A program made the position numbers and the translations under genes. Below, piece by piece: positions 17,309 through 25,963 of a stretch of 64,000 bases of DNA. A model generated the notes under the pieces. It was not told where the DNA came from and ran no database searches. It saw nothing but the letters and a program-made list of their open reading frames with translations. Each line of letters starts with the position of its first letter. The first letter of the stretch is position 1. Origin of the DNA: Trichormus sp. NMC-1 (GTDB lineage Bacteria > Cyanobacteriota > Cyanobacteriia > Cyanobacteriales > Nostocaceae); the NCBI RefSeq assembly GCF_001858025.1, contig NZ_LZQD01000012.1:59539-123538 (forward strand), given 5' to 3'.

Positions 17309-18895
17309 TTATTCAAATAATTCTCGATGCTGATAAGCAAACGGTGAAATATCCTCACTTGACACAGGTTGAGCATAAATAGCCTGATTGCGAATAGCTT
17401 GCATTTGTTCTGATTCTCGCTCCATTGCTGGGGTAAATTGCGATCGCTGTTTTAGTAAATCCTCAAACTCAATTTGTCCTGCTCTACCTTGAGCAAAAGC
17501 ATTCTCAGCACAACGACGCACAGCATTACCAATTTCGGCTGGAGTGCAAATCCTATACTCAGCCAACAGCCTCCGCCATTGCTCATCACTCCAAGGCGAA
17601 TCATTACCTGAAAAAGCTGAAAAATACTTAGCTAAATGTAAATTGAAAACTTCGTATCTTGCCCCCTCATGGGGTAAATCTACAAAAAAGATATCATCAA
17701 AACGACGCACTAATTCCGCTGGTAACATTTCTAGACGGTTGATAGTGGCAATTGTATAAACAGGTTCTTGGTGTTCCTGCATCCACGTTAACAAACCCGC
17801 AGACAACCGCCGGGCTACACCTCCATCTGCGTTCGAGTCCCAACCAGCAAAACCTTTATCAAAATCATCCCAGTAGAGAACGCAGGGAGCAAGGGATGTT
17901 ACCAAAGCGATAAATTCCTTTAAGGCTCTGTCAGGATGAGGACTACCCAATAGTACACCCCAATTAGCGGCTAACAGTGGCAAACCCATTTTCTTGGCTG
18001 CTAACTTGGCAGATAAACTTTTACCTGTTCCTGGTGGTCCCCATAACAACATTCCCGTGGGAAACTTCAAGTGATATGTTTGTGCTTCTGGTTGCAGCAA
18101 ACAGGTAATAGTTTCTAACCTTATTGCCAATAAATCTAACCCCGCAGATGAGGGGATATCCGGTTGTGCAATATACTCTAAACCACGTCCTCGTAATTTG
18201 TTAACTTTATGCTCAAGAACTAATTGGGCGATATCCTCAAGCTGATTTGCAAAACCTAAACATTGTTTCAGTAGCAAATTTATCTCGCCTCTGGGTAAAC
18301 CTTGACAGGCACGAATTAGCAATTGCAATGCTTGGTTTGTTGAATTTGTTTTTGAGTAAGGATAGCCATTGGCTAAAGTCGAGTGCGAACAACAATCAAA
18401 AAACTGCTGTACAATCAGTTCTACCTGCTGTTGGTTTGGCAATGGATTAGACAGTACAGGAATAAAAGGCTGTAATTCTAGATGTAGTTGAACGTAAGTT
18501 TCTAGTAATACCCAATAATTAGCTTGCTGACTCCACAAAGCTTGATGATAAGCATTCAGTAATTGATAGCTAAGTTTTTGACTAATTTGGCTACCATCAT
18601 CTTCTTGTAACACTCCCTCCAACAAATAAATACCTGGTTGATAGTCTGACAAAAGATACTGAAGAATATCCTCATTGTTACCCCTATCAGTTGACTGTAA
18701 GATGTACTGGCCTTGATGCTGAATTAATTGTTGTAGTTCGCAGTAACCGGGATTCCAGAGAAAGACTGACAAAGATTGCTCCTCACCCCAATGGTAAAAC
18801 TGCTCTAAAATCTGCATTCTGTCAGGTGTATGATATTCCACAGCCACAATTGCCGTATTTTGGTTAGCTAAGGCAGGCCAGTCTGTCAACTTCAT
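17309..18895 (-). CDS. Ycf46-like AAA ATPase
   Basis: The N-terminal 200 residues resemble the part of Ycf46 proteins that precedes the AAA module (AIVAVEYHTPDRMQILEQF, HWGEEQSLSVFLWNPGY). The AAA domain has Walker A GPPGTGKSLSAK, Walker B CVLYWDDFDKGF (WDDF in place of the usual LDEI), sensor TIATINR and arginine finger region VRRFDDIFFVDLP. In cyanobacteria Ycf46 relatives are tied to stress and inorganic carbon responses. This copy is a plasmid paralogue with unknown client. ATG at 18895 is used; the upstream frame starts only with TTG. It is convergent with the kinase gene. Confidence 0.8.
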   Translation of the reverse strand: MKLTDWPALANQNTAIVAVEYHTPDRMQILEQFYHWGEEQSLSVFLWNPGYCELQQLIQHQGQYILQSTDRGNNEDILQYLLSDYQPGIYLLEGVLQEDDGSQISQKLSYQLLNAYHQALWSQQANYWVLLETYVQLHLELQPFIPVLSNPLPNQQQVELIVQQFFDCCSHSTLANGYPYSKTNSTNQALQLLIRACQGLPRGEINLLLKQCLGFANQLEDIAQLVLEHKVNKLRGRGLEYIAQPDIPSSAGLDLLAIRLETITCLLQPEAQTYHLKFPTGMLLWGPPGTGKSLSAKLAAKKMGLPLLAANWGVLLGSPHPDRALKEFIALVTSLAPCVLYWDDFDKGFAGWDSNADGGVARRLSAGLLTWMQEHQEPVYTIATINRLEMLPAELVRRFDDIFFVDLPHEGARYEVFNLHLAKYFSAFSGNDSPWSDEQWRRLLAEYRICTPAEIGNAVRRCAENAFAQGRAGQIEFEDLLKQRSQFTPAMERESEQMQAIRNQAIYAQPVSSEDISPFAYQHRELFE

Positions 18896-19051
18896 GAGTT
18901 TGATTTGAATGACTTCCTTTCCCCTTGTAGAGCAAATTGATTGCTGATGTCTTAGCCTTATGGACAATTATTAGTATCCAGCAGACTATGTTTTTTATTT
19001 GAGCAATAGCGATATATTCCGCGCAACGTAAGGTCAGGTTTAATTGAATAA

Positions 19052-22000
19052 CTAAGCCACTGCCCTACCATAAACTTCTTCCAGTAGAGAAATCAATTCA
19101 TCTACTTGGGAAGAGGTAAATAATTCATCGGGTCCCTGTGGAGTAATGTCGGTAAATGGAGATTCGTAGAGAAGTGCAGCATCCATGACACCGTGTTCTG
19201 TGAGGTAGTCAATGATCATATTCACAAACTCTATCTGATTAGCATTAAGTTTCTTGTTAGATATAAAACGAGCTAATTCCTGTTTGGCTACCTCCCTATC
19301 TAGTCCTACTAGAGAACGAACAAATAAGCCTAACCCCTGTGACTCTTCTTTAGCGCGGATAATATCTTCAGTTTCCCCAATACCACTTTCTGCTAATATG
19401 CTTTCTAGTTCGGATAAATCTGATGGAGTCAGTTGTTTGTTGGTTCTGAGTTTGAAAATAACTATATTATCCTGATGCGATCGCAAAAACGCCCGTACTT
19501 TAGCGCGAAACTTTTCAAAATTATCAGATGATGTAAAACCAGGTAGCTCTACTACAATTTCCTCACCCATTTCATCCTCAAAATCAGTGTAAATGGGTAT
19601 ACGTTTTTGTTTCTCAATCAGCTTGACTAAACCCCGTAGGCGTTTCCGTAGTACCTCTAGCATGGGTAATGTTACATCTTCCCACCATTCGTCGGTTTGT
19701 ATATCCTGAATTAGAGGTAATTGTTGCTGTACTAAGGGAATGGCTGATTTTTCTTCAAGTAACCCAGCAAGTGACTTTATTTGTTCTCGTAAATGTTTAA
19801 CGCTGGAGTGAGAGCGCAATATCGCTAATTGTAATTTCAATACCAAAATATCAAATCGTTTTATCTCTTCTGCTTCTGTCTCCAATTGAGAAGGTAAACC
19901 GGCTATTTCTTGGTTGAGAGTAATAAAATCTTCATCTGATAAAGATTCCCATGATTTAGAGTTAGCATATTGTTCTACGAATCGGCGCTTAGGACGAACC
20001 ACGAAGTTTTCGCTATTCATAGCTGCAACTTCTGTATACAGTAAATTGGCTAATTGACTACGCAGTTCAGCATTGGTTTTTGGTTCTTCAAAGTTATCTT
20101 CAAATTTGCTCCCTTCGACTACTTCGACTTCGCTCGGTTCGACTTCGCTCACCGAACGGGGTTGGGGTGAAATATTATCTAATTCCGCAATTAAATCCAA
20201 GCGGGTAATAAATAACTGTTTATTTAGAGACTTTCCTATAGGTGCATCAGTCGTTTCTGGGTTATGCTTGAAGAACTCTAAATTTTGGCAATAATCGAAT
20301 AAATAGAAAAATTGTTTATCTTGTCCTATACCAAATAAATCCTCACAACGACGAGTTCCCCGTCCTAGCATTTGCCAGAATTTAGTTTTAGAACGAACCA
20401 ATTTAAACATGACTAAATTTACTACTTCTGGCACATCTATTCCCGTGTCCAGCATATCTACAGAAATAGCAATATGGGGCTGTTTATCTTTTTTGGAAAA
20501 GTCATCTATTAGAGATTGAGCGTATTTAGTTTGAAAGGTAATAATCCGAGCAAATTCACCTTTGAATTGGGGATAGTTAGCATCAAAACGTTCCGCGATA
20601 AAATTGGCATGATCTTGATTTTTAGCAAAGATAATTGTTTTACCTAAAATATCCCCACCGGCAACTTTTAAACCCCTAGTCATTAAATGCTCTAATACTT
20701 TATCTACAGTATCTTTATTAAACAGCCATTGATTTACTACTGCTGCTTCTACTCGTTCGGGTATATTACCTTCATCATTCCATTCTAAATTATCCCATTC
20801 TTCTTTTTCTGCTTCTGGAAGTTCATGATAATTAATACCTTGACGTTGAAATTTCAGGGGAACTGATACCGCTTGAGTTGGTACTAAAAAACCATCTTTT
20901 ACCGCATCTTCAAGCTGGTAATTATCTGTAGGTACACCACTTTCTAAATCAAATAATCCATAAGTATTGCGGTCTATCTCATCCTTGGGTGTGGCAGTTA
21001 GTCCTAATAATAACGCATCAAAATAATTGAAAATAGTCCGATATTTTTGGAATACAGAACGATGGGCTTCATCAATAATAATCAAATCAAAATGAGCGAC
21101 ACTAAAACGTTTTTCTCCTTCACGACTATCATCTATTAATCCCATCATAGTTGGATAGGTACAAGCAAATACTCGCCCTTCTCCATCTTTTTCTGTGACT
21201 AAATTCACTGGTGAAGCGTCGGGTAAATGTTTTTTTAATACGTTGATAGTTTGCGTTACTAAAGCTACCCGGTCGGCTAAAAATAATGCCCGTTTTACCC
21301 AGTTACAACGCATCAAAATTTCTACTAATGCGATCGCTGTTCTAGTTTTTCCTGCCCCTGTAGCCATGACTATCAAAGTTTTGCGGTCTTTATCTGTCTC
21401 AAAGGCTTCAGTAATCCGACGGATAGCACGAGTTTGATAATAGCGTTCGGCAATACTAGGTTTAATATTGGCTGCTGCTAAGGACTTGCGAGTAGTGCGG
21501 CGTTGTACCATCAATTCCAACTCAGTTTTTTTGTAAAAACCTTGCACCTGTCGGGGTGGATAATTGGTATCATCCCATAACCAATGTTCGTAACCGTTGG
21601 TGTAGAAAATCAGCGGACGTTGATTAAATTGTTTTTCTAAACAATCAGCATAGAGTTTAGCCTGTTGCTGACCGCTGCGGGGGTCTGTGCGGGTACGTTT
21701 GGCTTCTACCACTGCTAAAGGTTTACCGTCATCACCCCATAAAACATAATCTACAAAACCTGTACCCGACGAATTGGGCATCCCTATCACTGGAAATTCG
21801 CGGTCACGTTCTTGATTTAACGCCCACCCTGCTTCTTTTAATAGCAAGTCTATGAAGATGTCGCGGGTTTGTTGTTCAGAATAGTCGTGAGTATCTGGTT
21901 GGGTAGTATTTGCTTGTTTTACAGATGCTAATTCTGCCCGTAGTTGTTTAATTGTCTCATCTAGAGTATTTTTATCAGCCAGAAGTACAGAAAGTTTTTC

Positions 22001-22495
22001 ATCCTTTTCTTTGAGTTCTGTTCCTAATTTCTGAAGTTGGGCAACGGTTTTTTGAGAAACTGTCGCAGTTTTAGGAATAGCATCAACATTAAATGTTAGT
22101 CCTGGTTCTGGTTTGGTGGTGCGTCCGTAGGTATGAACTAACCAATAAGCAATATGAAAAAATTCTTTGACTGCGGTAATGCCATCATTAACGGGAACTT
22201 TGTTTTCTTTGTGAACTGCATTGTTACCGAGTTTGATAATTAATTTTGCTTTGTTAAATACGGCTTCACCAACTAAGTTTTTAAAGGTAGGTTCATGAAT
22301 CAGGGCGCTAACGTTATCTTGATAGGGCAAATTTAGGGATGTATCGTATTTATAGAGCCAGTTTACCGTTAATTCCAAAGCGCGACGGGCATAGAAACAG
22401 GCTGTACGAGGGTCACGATAGGCTGTTTTAAAGGCTTTGTGAGCAGATTCGTAAATTGTCGGAAATTCGGTTTGCAGGAAGGTAAACTGGCTCAT
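19052..22495 (-). CDS. hsdR: Type I restriction endonuclease subunit R
   Basis: HsdR cuts DNA and translocates it in the type I complex. The N-terminus (to about 130) is a DUF4145 domain, followed by a coiled coil near 155-195. The nuclease core has GFVDYVLWGDDGKP and LAVVEAKRTR (D ... ExK). The helicase has MATGAGKTRTAI (Walker A), LIIIDEAHRSVF (DEAH box), LGLTATP (motif III) and MLGRGTRR (motif VI). The C-terminal part resembles EcoEI-type R subunits. In frame at 20111-20160 a repeat adds SVSEVEPSEVEVVEGSK, so the protein carries an odd insertion between helicase and C-terminal domain but appears intact. It is the last gene of the leftward RM operon. Confidence 0.92.
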   Translation of the reverse strand: MSQFTFLQTEFPTIYESAHKAFKTAYRDPRTACFYARRALELTVNWLYKYDTSLNLPYQDNVSALIHEPTFKNLVGEAVFNKAKLIIKLGNNAVHKENKVPVNDGITAVKEFFHIAYWLVHTYGRTTKPEPGLTFNVDAIPKTATVSQKTVAQLQKLGTELKEKDEKLSVLLADKNTLDETIKQLRAELASVKQANTTQPDTHDYSEQQTRDIFIDLLLKEAGWALNQERDREFPVIGMPNSSGTGFVDYVLWGDDGKPLAVVEAKRTRTDPRSGQQQAKLYADCLEKQFNQRPLIFYTNGYEHWLWDDTNYPPRQVQGFYKKTELELMVQRRTTRKSLAAANIKPSIAERYYQTRAIRRITEAFETDKDRKTLIVMATGAGKTRTAIALVEILMRCNWVKRALFLADRVALVTQTINVLKKHLPDASPVNLVTEKDGEGRVFACTYPTMMGLIDDSREGEKRFSVAHFDLIIIDEAHRSVFQKYRTIFNYFDALLLGLTATPKDEIDRNTYGLFDLESGVPTDNYQLEDAVKDGFLVPTQAVSVPLKFQRQGINYHELPEAEKEEWDNLEWNDEGNIPERVEAAVVNQWLFNKDTVDKVLEHLMTRGLKVAGGDILGKTIIFAKNQDHANFIAERFDANYPQFKGEFARIITFQTKYAQSLIDDFSKKDKQPHIAISVDMLDTGIDVPEVVNLVMFKLVRSKTKFWQMLGRGTRRCEDLFGIGQDKQFFYLFDYCQNLEFFKHNPETTDAPIGKSLNKQLFITRLDLIAELDNISPQPRSVSEVEPSEVEVVEGSKFEDNFEEPKTNAELRSQLANLLYTEVAAMNSENFVVRPKRRFVEQYANSKSWESLSDEDFITLNQEIAGLPSQLETEAEEIKRFDILVLKLQLAILRSHSSVKHLREQIKSLAGLLEEKSAIPLVQQQLPLIQDIQTDEWWEDVTLPMLEVLRKRLRGLVKLIEKQKRIPIYTDFEDEMGEEIVVELPGFTSSDNFEKFRAKVRAFLRSHQDNIVIFKLRTNKQLTPSDLSELESILAESGIGETEDIIRAKEESQGLGLFVRSLVGLDREVAKQELARFISNKKLNANQIEFVNMIIDYLTEHGVMDAALLYESPFTDITPQGPDELFTSSQVDELISLLEEVYGRAVA
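20111..20160. repeat. Interspersed repeat translated within hsdR
   Basis: CTTCGACTTCGCTCGGTTCG-type sequence, the same family as copies at 24119-24265, 24628-24658 and 24746-24774. It keeps the hsdR frame open and adds about 16 residues. Confidence 0.75.
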
Positions 22496-22588
22496 TCAGT
22501 TAATCAAGCTTTTGTGTATAATAATATATTATGGACTGGGTTCGTAATCAATGCAAATAACTAGACCTGATAACAATGATTGTAAAGG

Positions 22589-22882
22589 TTAGTCATGTTG
22601 AAGCTCCCAGTTTTCAGTGTCTAATACGGAAAATTCTGTTAGTTCTGGGTTGGTGAGGAAGTCTGTGGCGGTTTGAGGAATGAACTGGGCAAGGTGCTGA
22701 TGTCTTTGTGTTAATGGCATGGCTGCAATTTCTTTGAGGGATGGTGAAGATGTTTTTGTTTTTGTTGTTGTGAGTTTTTGTTGCAGAATTTCGGTAAAGT
22801 CTAAAACTTCTTGTTGTTTTTCTGGGGGTAGTTGGCGTAGGTTGTTGAGGATTATCTGTTCAATGTTGGCTGTGTTTTGCAT
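22589..22882 (-). CDS. DUF2281-type antitoxin-like protein
   Basis: MQNTANIEQIILNNLRQLPPEKQQEVLDFTEILQQKL is the typical DUF2281 start (short helix pair), a family of putative antitoxins widespread in cyanobacteria. The product from ATG 22882 has 97 residues with a Thr/Lys linker and an acidic C-terminus (ELTEFSVLDTENWEL). No toxin gene is adjacent. It lies between hsdS and hsdR on the same strand; its open frame extends into the 3' end of hsdS but translation from there is unlikely. Confidence 0.7.
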   Translation of the reverse strand: MQNTANIEQIILNNLRQLPPEKQQEVLDFTEILQQKLTTTKTKTSSPSLKEIAAMPLTQRHQHLAQFIPQTATDFLTNPELTEFSVLDTENWELQHD

Positions 22883-22895
22883 GGTTTTATTCAGG

Positions 22896-24083
22896 TTATA
22901 GTTCTCCTCTAAAGGCTCGATGTTGGAGGGAAGCAAAAAGGGCATCGAGTTCTGATAGTGATGCGCGGTGTGCTGCTTTGAGGCTTTCTACAGCTTCGAC
23001 GCGATGGGAAAATTCTTTTTGTAATTGGAGCGGTGGACAAATAAACCTAATTTCTTCAAAGCGTGATTTACTCACCATTCCTTTCATTGATGCTGTAGAA
23101 GCTTCTTGGATAAGCTTTTTAGCAACTAAAATTTGAGTATAGACAAATTTGACATTATATGTAAATGGAACTAGGGCATTAATTTGTTGATTAAATGCAA
23201 CGTCACGATTTGCAATTGCCGCGTTACCTATACAAGAAGGTGTTCCAGCTATACAAGTAACTAAAATTGAACCTGAAGGAGCAATTCTTGAAACTGATTT
23301 ACCTAATTCGGATAAACCTTCTTCTGCTTGCGTTAGGTAATCTAGGGGAGTATTGATATTATCCGATTTGATCCATTCAATTGCATCACCGTAAAATTCA
23401 GTATTAGCTCGTGAAGGAGTATTACCTGTAATTACTTGACCAATATCTTTAATAAATTTCTTATCCCACCCTTTTAAATTTGTAACTGGATCGCCGAACA
23501 TTTCTAGAAAGATGGATTGATTGAGGGTGTTGAGTTGTGCGATCGCATCCCGTCGTTTAGTCCTCAGTTCTTCCGCTTGATCTAGTATCTCTGCAATCCG
23601 TTTCTGTTCTTCTAGGGGAGGGAGGGAAATCTTATGATTTTTTAATTTTTCAATTGGTAAAGCATTATATGTTGATCCATTTGACAACTTTTTAATTTGT
23701 TCAATAAAGATCCTTAAAGCGAATTTAAGATAGTAAGTGTTGACCGATTTAAAGTCTTTTAACCACAAAACATTACCATCTTTAAAATAAAATTCTTTAT
23801 CTTTTTCTACTATATATATTTCACCTATAGTTCCAATAGCGGTTAATAACATATCTCCTTCTATTGGAATGCCAAAATTAACCTTTATTTCTTTATATCT
23901 TTCTTCCGAAATAAACAATTCAGTTGTTACATCTTTGTCATTAGCAAGCTCTTTTATTTCTTTGGTTCTATAAAAAGGAATTCCACTTGGGGTATATTCA
24001 CTTTGAAAAATTCTTTTACTAGAAGTAATAGTACAAATTTCTCCCAGCTTTTTCTCTATCCACCCTTTAGGCAAATTACTCAT
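22896..24083 (-). CDS. hsdS: Type I restriction specificity subunit
   Basis: HsdS chooses the DNA target. Two target-recognition domains (about 1-150 and 195-350) are separated by the conserved helical spacer SLPPLEEQKRIAEILDQAEE ... TLNQSIFLEMFGDPV, and a second helical region ends the protein (RASLSELDALFASLQHRAF). Length (395 aa) is normal for a two-TRD subunit, giving a bipartite site that cannot be read from the sequence. A strong GGAGGAG eight bases before the ATG at 24083 decides the start over the upstream ATG at 24116. Followed by the DUF2281 gene. Confidence 0.9.
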   Translation of the reverse strand: MSNLPKGWIEKKLGEICTITSSKRIFQSEYTPSGIPFYRTKEIKELANDKDVTTELFISEERYKEIKVNFGIPIEGDMLLTAIGTIGEIYIVEKDKEFYFKDGNVLWLKDFKSVNTYYLKFALRIFIEQIKKLSNGSTYNALPIEKLKNHKISLPPLEEQKRIAEILDQAEELRTKRRDAIAQLNTLNQSIFLEMFGDPVTNLKGWDKKFIKDIGQVITGNTPSRANTEFYGDAIEWIKSDNINTPLDYLTQAEEGLSELGKSVSRIAPSGSILVTCIAGTPSCIGNAAIANRDVAFNQQINALVPFTYNVKFVYTQILVAKKLIQEASTASMKGMVSKSRFEEIRFICPPLQLQKEFSHRVEAVESLKAAHRASLSELDALFASLQHRAFRGEL

Positions 24084-24112
24084 CCCAGCATCTCCTCCAA
24101 TTCTTTTATCAT

Positions 24113-24577
24113 TCAAATGCTCCCTTCGACTTCGCTCAGGGAGCGGTTGCGGTATTCTGGATCATCTGGGTTGCTCAGGGAACGTTCTTCTGATGGTTGA
24201 GCGATGGTTGTCGAGCGACTTGTACTGAGCGAAGTCGAAGTAAGTCGAGACAAGTCGAAACCATCACCACCATTACCAGCTAACCTACTGTAATGAGTTT
24301 CATTTTGACATTCAGCTAACTGATGTAATAGATTTGTATCCCCTGCAATTAAAGCTTGCTTCTTTTTTCGATTCCAACCCTGTACTTGCTTCTCGCGTTC
24401 AAAAGCATCCACCACGCGATCGTAATATTCACAGAAAACCAACTTCACAGGCAACCGTTTCGCTGTGTGGTTTGCACCCTCTCCCTGTTGATGTTGCCAC
24501 AGTCGCCGCTCCAAATCTTTTGTACTACCTGTGTAATAACTACCATCAGCACATTCAAGAATATACATATAAGCCAT
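24113..24577 (-). CDS. GIY-YIG nuclease-like protein
   Basis: The first 90 residues are a complete GIY-YIG single domain of the UPF0213 type: MAYMYILECADGSYYTGSTKDLERRLWQHQ, with Tyr pair, Arg in ERRL and Glu in AFEREKQVQGW. These small proteins are structure-specific nucleases in some organisms; the role here is unknown. The C-terminal 60 residues (STSLSTSRSTTI, SLSEVEGSI) are translated interspersed repeat (24119-24265), not part of the domain. It lies inside the RM operon upstream of hsdS. Confidence 0.8.
   Translation of the reverse strand: MAYMYILECADGSYYTGSTKDLERRLWQHQQGEGANHTAKRLPVKLVFCEYYDRVVDAFEREKQVQGWNRKKKQALIAGDTNLLHQLAECQNETHYSRLAGNGGDGFDLSRLTSTSLSTSRSTTIAQPSEERSLSNPDDPEYRNRSLSEVEGSI
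24119..24265. repeat. Cluster of TTCGACTTCGCTC-type interspersed repeats
   Basis: Several inverted and direct copies of CTTCGACTTCGCTCAG / CTGAGCGAAGTCGAAG lie here and form the tail of the GIY-YIG gene. Confidence 0.75.
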
Positions 24578-24595
24578 ATATTTGTAATCCTTATT

Positions 24596-25036
24596 CTAAG
24601 CAACCGTCCTGAAAACAACCGTTCCCGCTCCCGTTCCCTGAGCGAAGTCGAAGGGAACATCACCTTGTTGTAACTTGAGCAAAGCCTGAGCCTTAGCAAG
24701 ACGTACCAAATGCTCAATAAACTCATAATGTTGCCACAGACACAGATGGTTGGTGAGCGGAGTCGAACCATCGCTTTCATCCAAACCTTGATTACGATTT
24801 TTGTCTAAAAGAGATTCAATTTCAGCCTGAACCTCATGCGAAAGACGGAGAGTTAAAATTTCTTGAGGAGATGGTAACTTTGCCAAAAACTCTAAAACTT
24901 CAGTTAGTCCAGAAAAACCCGTCCCCGGATTAGCACTAATTTCTCGCAATCCTAAAGCCAAAATTTGGGGTAAATCTTCCTTGCGAGATTCTAAATTTCG
25001 CGCCATTTCATCAGGTATGTCTAAAGTAATTTGCAT
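24596..25036 (-). CDS. Small antitoxin-like protein carrying repeat insertions
   Basis: The N-terminus MQITLDIPDEMARNLESRKEDLPQILALGL follows a common cyanobacterial family that starts with a ribbon-helix-like strand and is often next to PIN toxins, so an antitoxin or DNA-binding regulator is plausible. Two short stretches come from interspersed repeats: LDESDGSTPLTNHL (24746-24774) and GDVPFDFAQGTG (24628-24658). Without them the core would run ESLLDKNRNQG to WQHYEFIEHLVRLAKAQALLKLQ. Function is inferred only from the first strand. Confidence 0.6.
   Translation of the reverse strand: MQITLDIPDEMARNLESRKEDLPQILALGLREISANPGTGFSGLTEVLEFLAKLPSPQEILTLRLSHEVQAEIESLLDKNRNQGLDESDGSTPLTNHLCLWQHYEFIEHLVRLAKAQALLKLQQGDVPFDFAQGTGAGTVVFRTVA
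24628..24658. repeat. Interspersed repeat in the 24596 gene
   Basis: CCCTGAGCGAAGTCGAAGGG, an inverted-repeat copy of the same family, translated near the C-terminus of the 24596-25036 gene. Confidence 0.7.
24746..24774. repeat. Interspersed repeat in the 24596 gene
   Basis: GATGGTTGGTGAGCGGAGTCGAACCATCGC-like copy; its arms GATGGTT/AACCATC pair. Confidence 0.65.
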
Positions 25037-25062
25037 AATTTTTTGCTCTTCGGTAATATAAA

Positions 25063-25356
25063 TTATATATAAATTGCCTCAGCTAAAACACGCTCACGAA
25101 TCCGGGGTTTAAGCCCGTTCTTAGTAACAACATCCACCTTCAAGCCAAACAACTGACTTAAATAATCCCTAAGTTCCACCAACATAATAAAAGTAGGCGC
25201 TGTTTCATAATCAACCAAAATATCAACATCACTCAATTCTGTCTCCTCACCCCTAGCGTAAGAACCAAAGATCCCAATTTTTGTAATTTGATAATTTTCA
25301 CAGAGAGATTGCTTTTGTAGTGATAAAACTTCCCGAATTTCCTTAATAGTTTTCAT
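25063..25356 (-). CDS. MNT-type nucleotidyltransferase
   Basis: The GSYARGE and LSDVDILVDY patterns are the nucleotide-binding GSxxRG and the metal-binding DxD of minimal nucleotidyltransferases (98 aa). Members often pair with HEPN toxins, which they inactivate by adding AMP. No HEPN gene lies next to it here (HsdR has an unrelated DUF4145 N-terminus), so it may be an orphan. ATG at 25356. It is in the RM operon between Uma2 and the small antitoxin-like gene, with 6 bp to the Uma2 stop. Confidence 0.82.
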   Translation of the reverse strand: MKTIKEIREVLSLQKQSLCENYQITKIGIFGSYARGEETELSDVDILVDYETAPTFIMLVELRDYLSQLFGLKVDVVTKNGLKPRIRERVLAEAIYI

Positions 25357-25362
25357 CAAATT

Positions 25363-25932
25363 TTATCCCTGTAAAACCTCAGCCACAGTTAACTTCAAAT
25401 CACTAAACAACGGCGAACAAATCACCTCATCCCCTGTAAAAACTCGCTCATCATAAAAACCTTCCACCCACTCCAAAACCGTCACCTTTTGCCCCATCGG
25501 ATCAACAATCCAATACTCAGCAATTCCCCGCGCTCCATACTCAGAACGCTTATAACGATAATCACGATTTTCCTGATTTGGACTCACCACCTCAACCACC
25601 AACAAAGGGGGCGGCATATCCATTAAAATAAGAGAGCGTGTAGCATTTTGCATCACTTGGGCTAACTCCTCAGAAAACACCACCAAATCAGGAACACGCA
25701 CCCCCACCATCCGACTATATACAGCTATTTCTGTTTTCATTCTTAACCGATAATAGGGAATACCTAATTGAGAAAAATAGATTAATAAAAATATTGCTAT
25801 TCTTTGATTTATTTCACTTTCAGAAGGCATAAAAATTAACTCCCCATTTTCCAACTCATATAAATAATCTGTCCCATCGTCATAATTAAGAAATTCCTCA
25901 AAAGTCATCTTTTTAGCAGTTGCAACTGTCAT
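25363..25932 (-). CDS. Uma2 family (DUF820) putative nuclease
   Basis: Uma2 proteins are PD-(D/E)XK-like proteins found in many copies in cyanobacteria. Visible are YDDGTDYLYELENGELI, the strand VRVPDLVVFSEE, PPPLLVVEVVSPNQENRDYRYKR (E-V of the core) and the late EYWIVDP. ATG at 25932 gives 189 residues, usual length. Nuclease activity is assumed from fold only. It is placed in the type I operon between hsdM and the MNT gene. Confidence 0.85.
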   Translation of the reverse strand: MTVATAKKMTFEEFLNYDDGTDYLYELENGELIFMPSESEINQRIAIFLLIYFSQLGIPYYRLRMKTEIAVYSRMVGVRVPDLVVFSEELAQVMQNATRSLILMDMPPPLLVVEVVSPNQENRDYRYKRSEYGARGIAEYWIVDPMGQKVTVLEWVEGFYDERVFTGDEVICSPLFSDLKLTVAEVLQG

Positions 25933-25963
25933 AGCTATTTCTCCCATAAACGGCTTGTATTAA

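Noticed and set aside
24334-24673. ORFs on the plus strand opposite the GIY-YIG gene
   Set aside because: Shadows of the real minus-strand gene.
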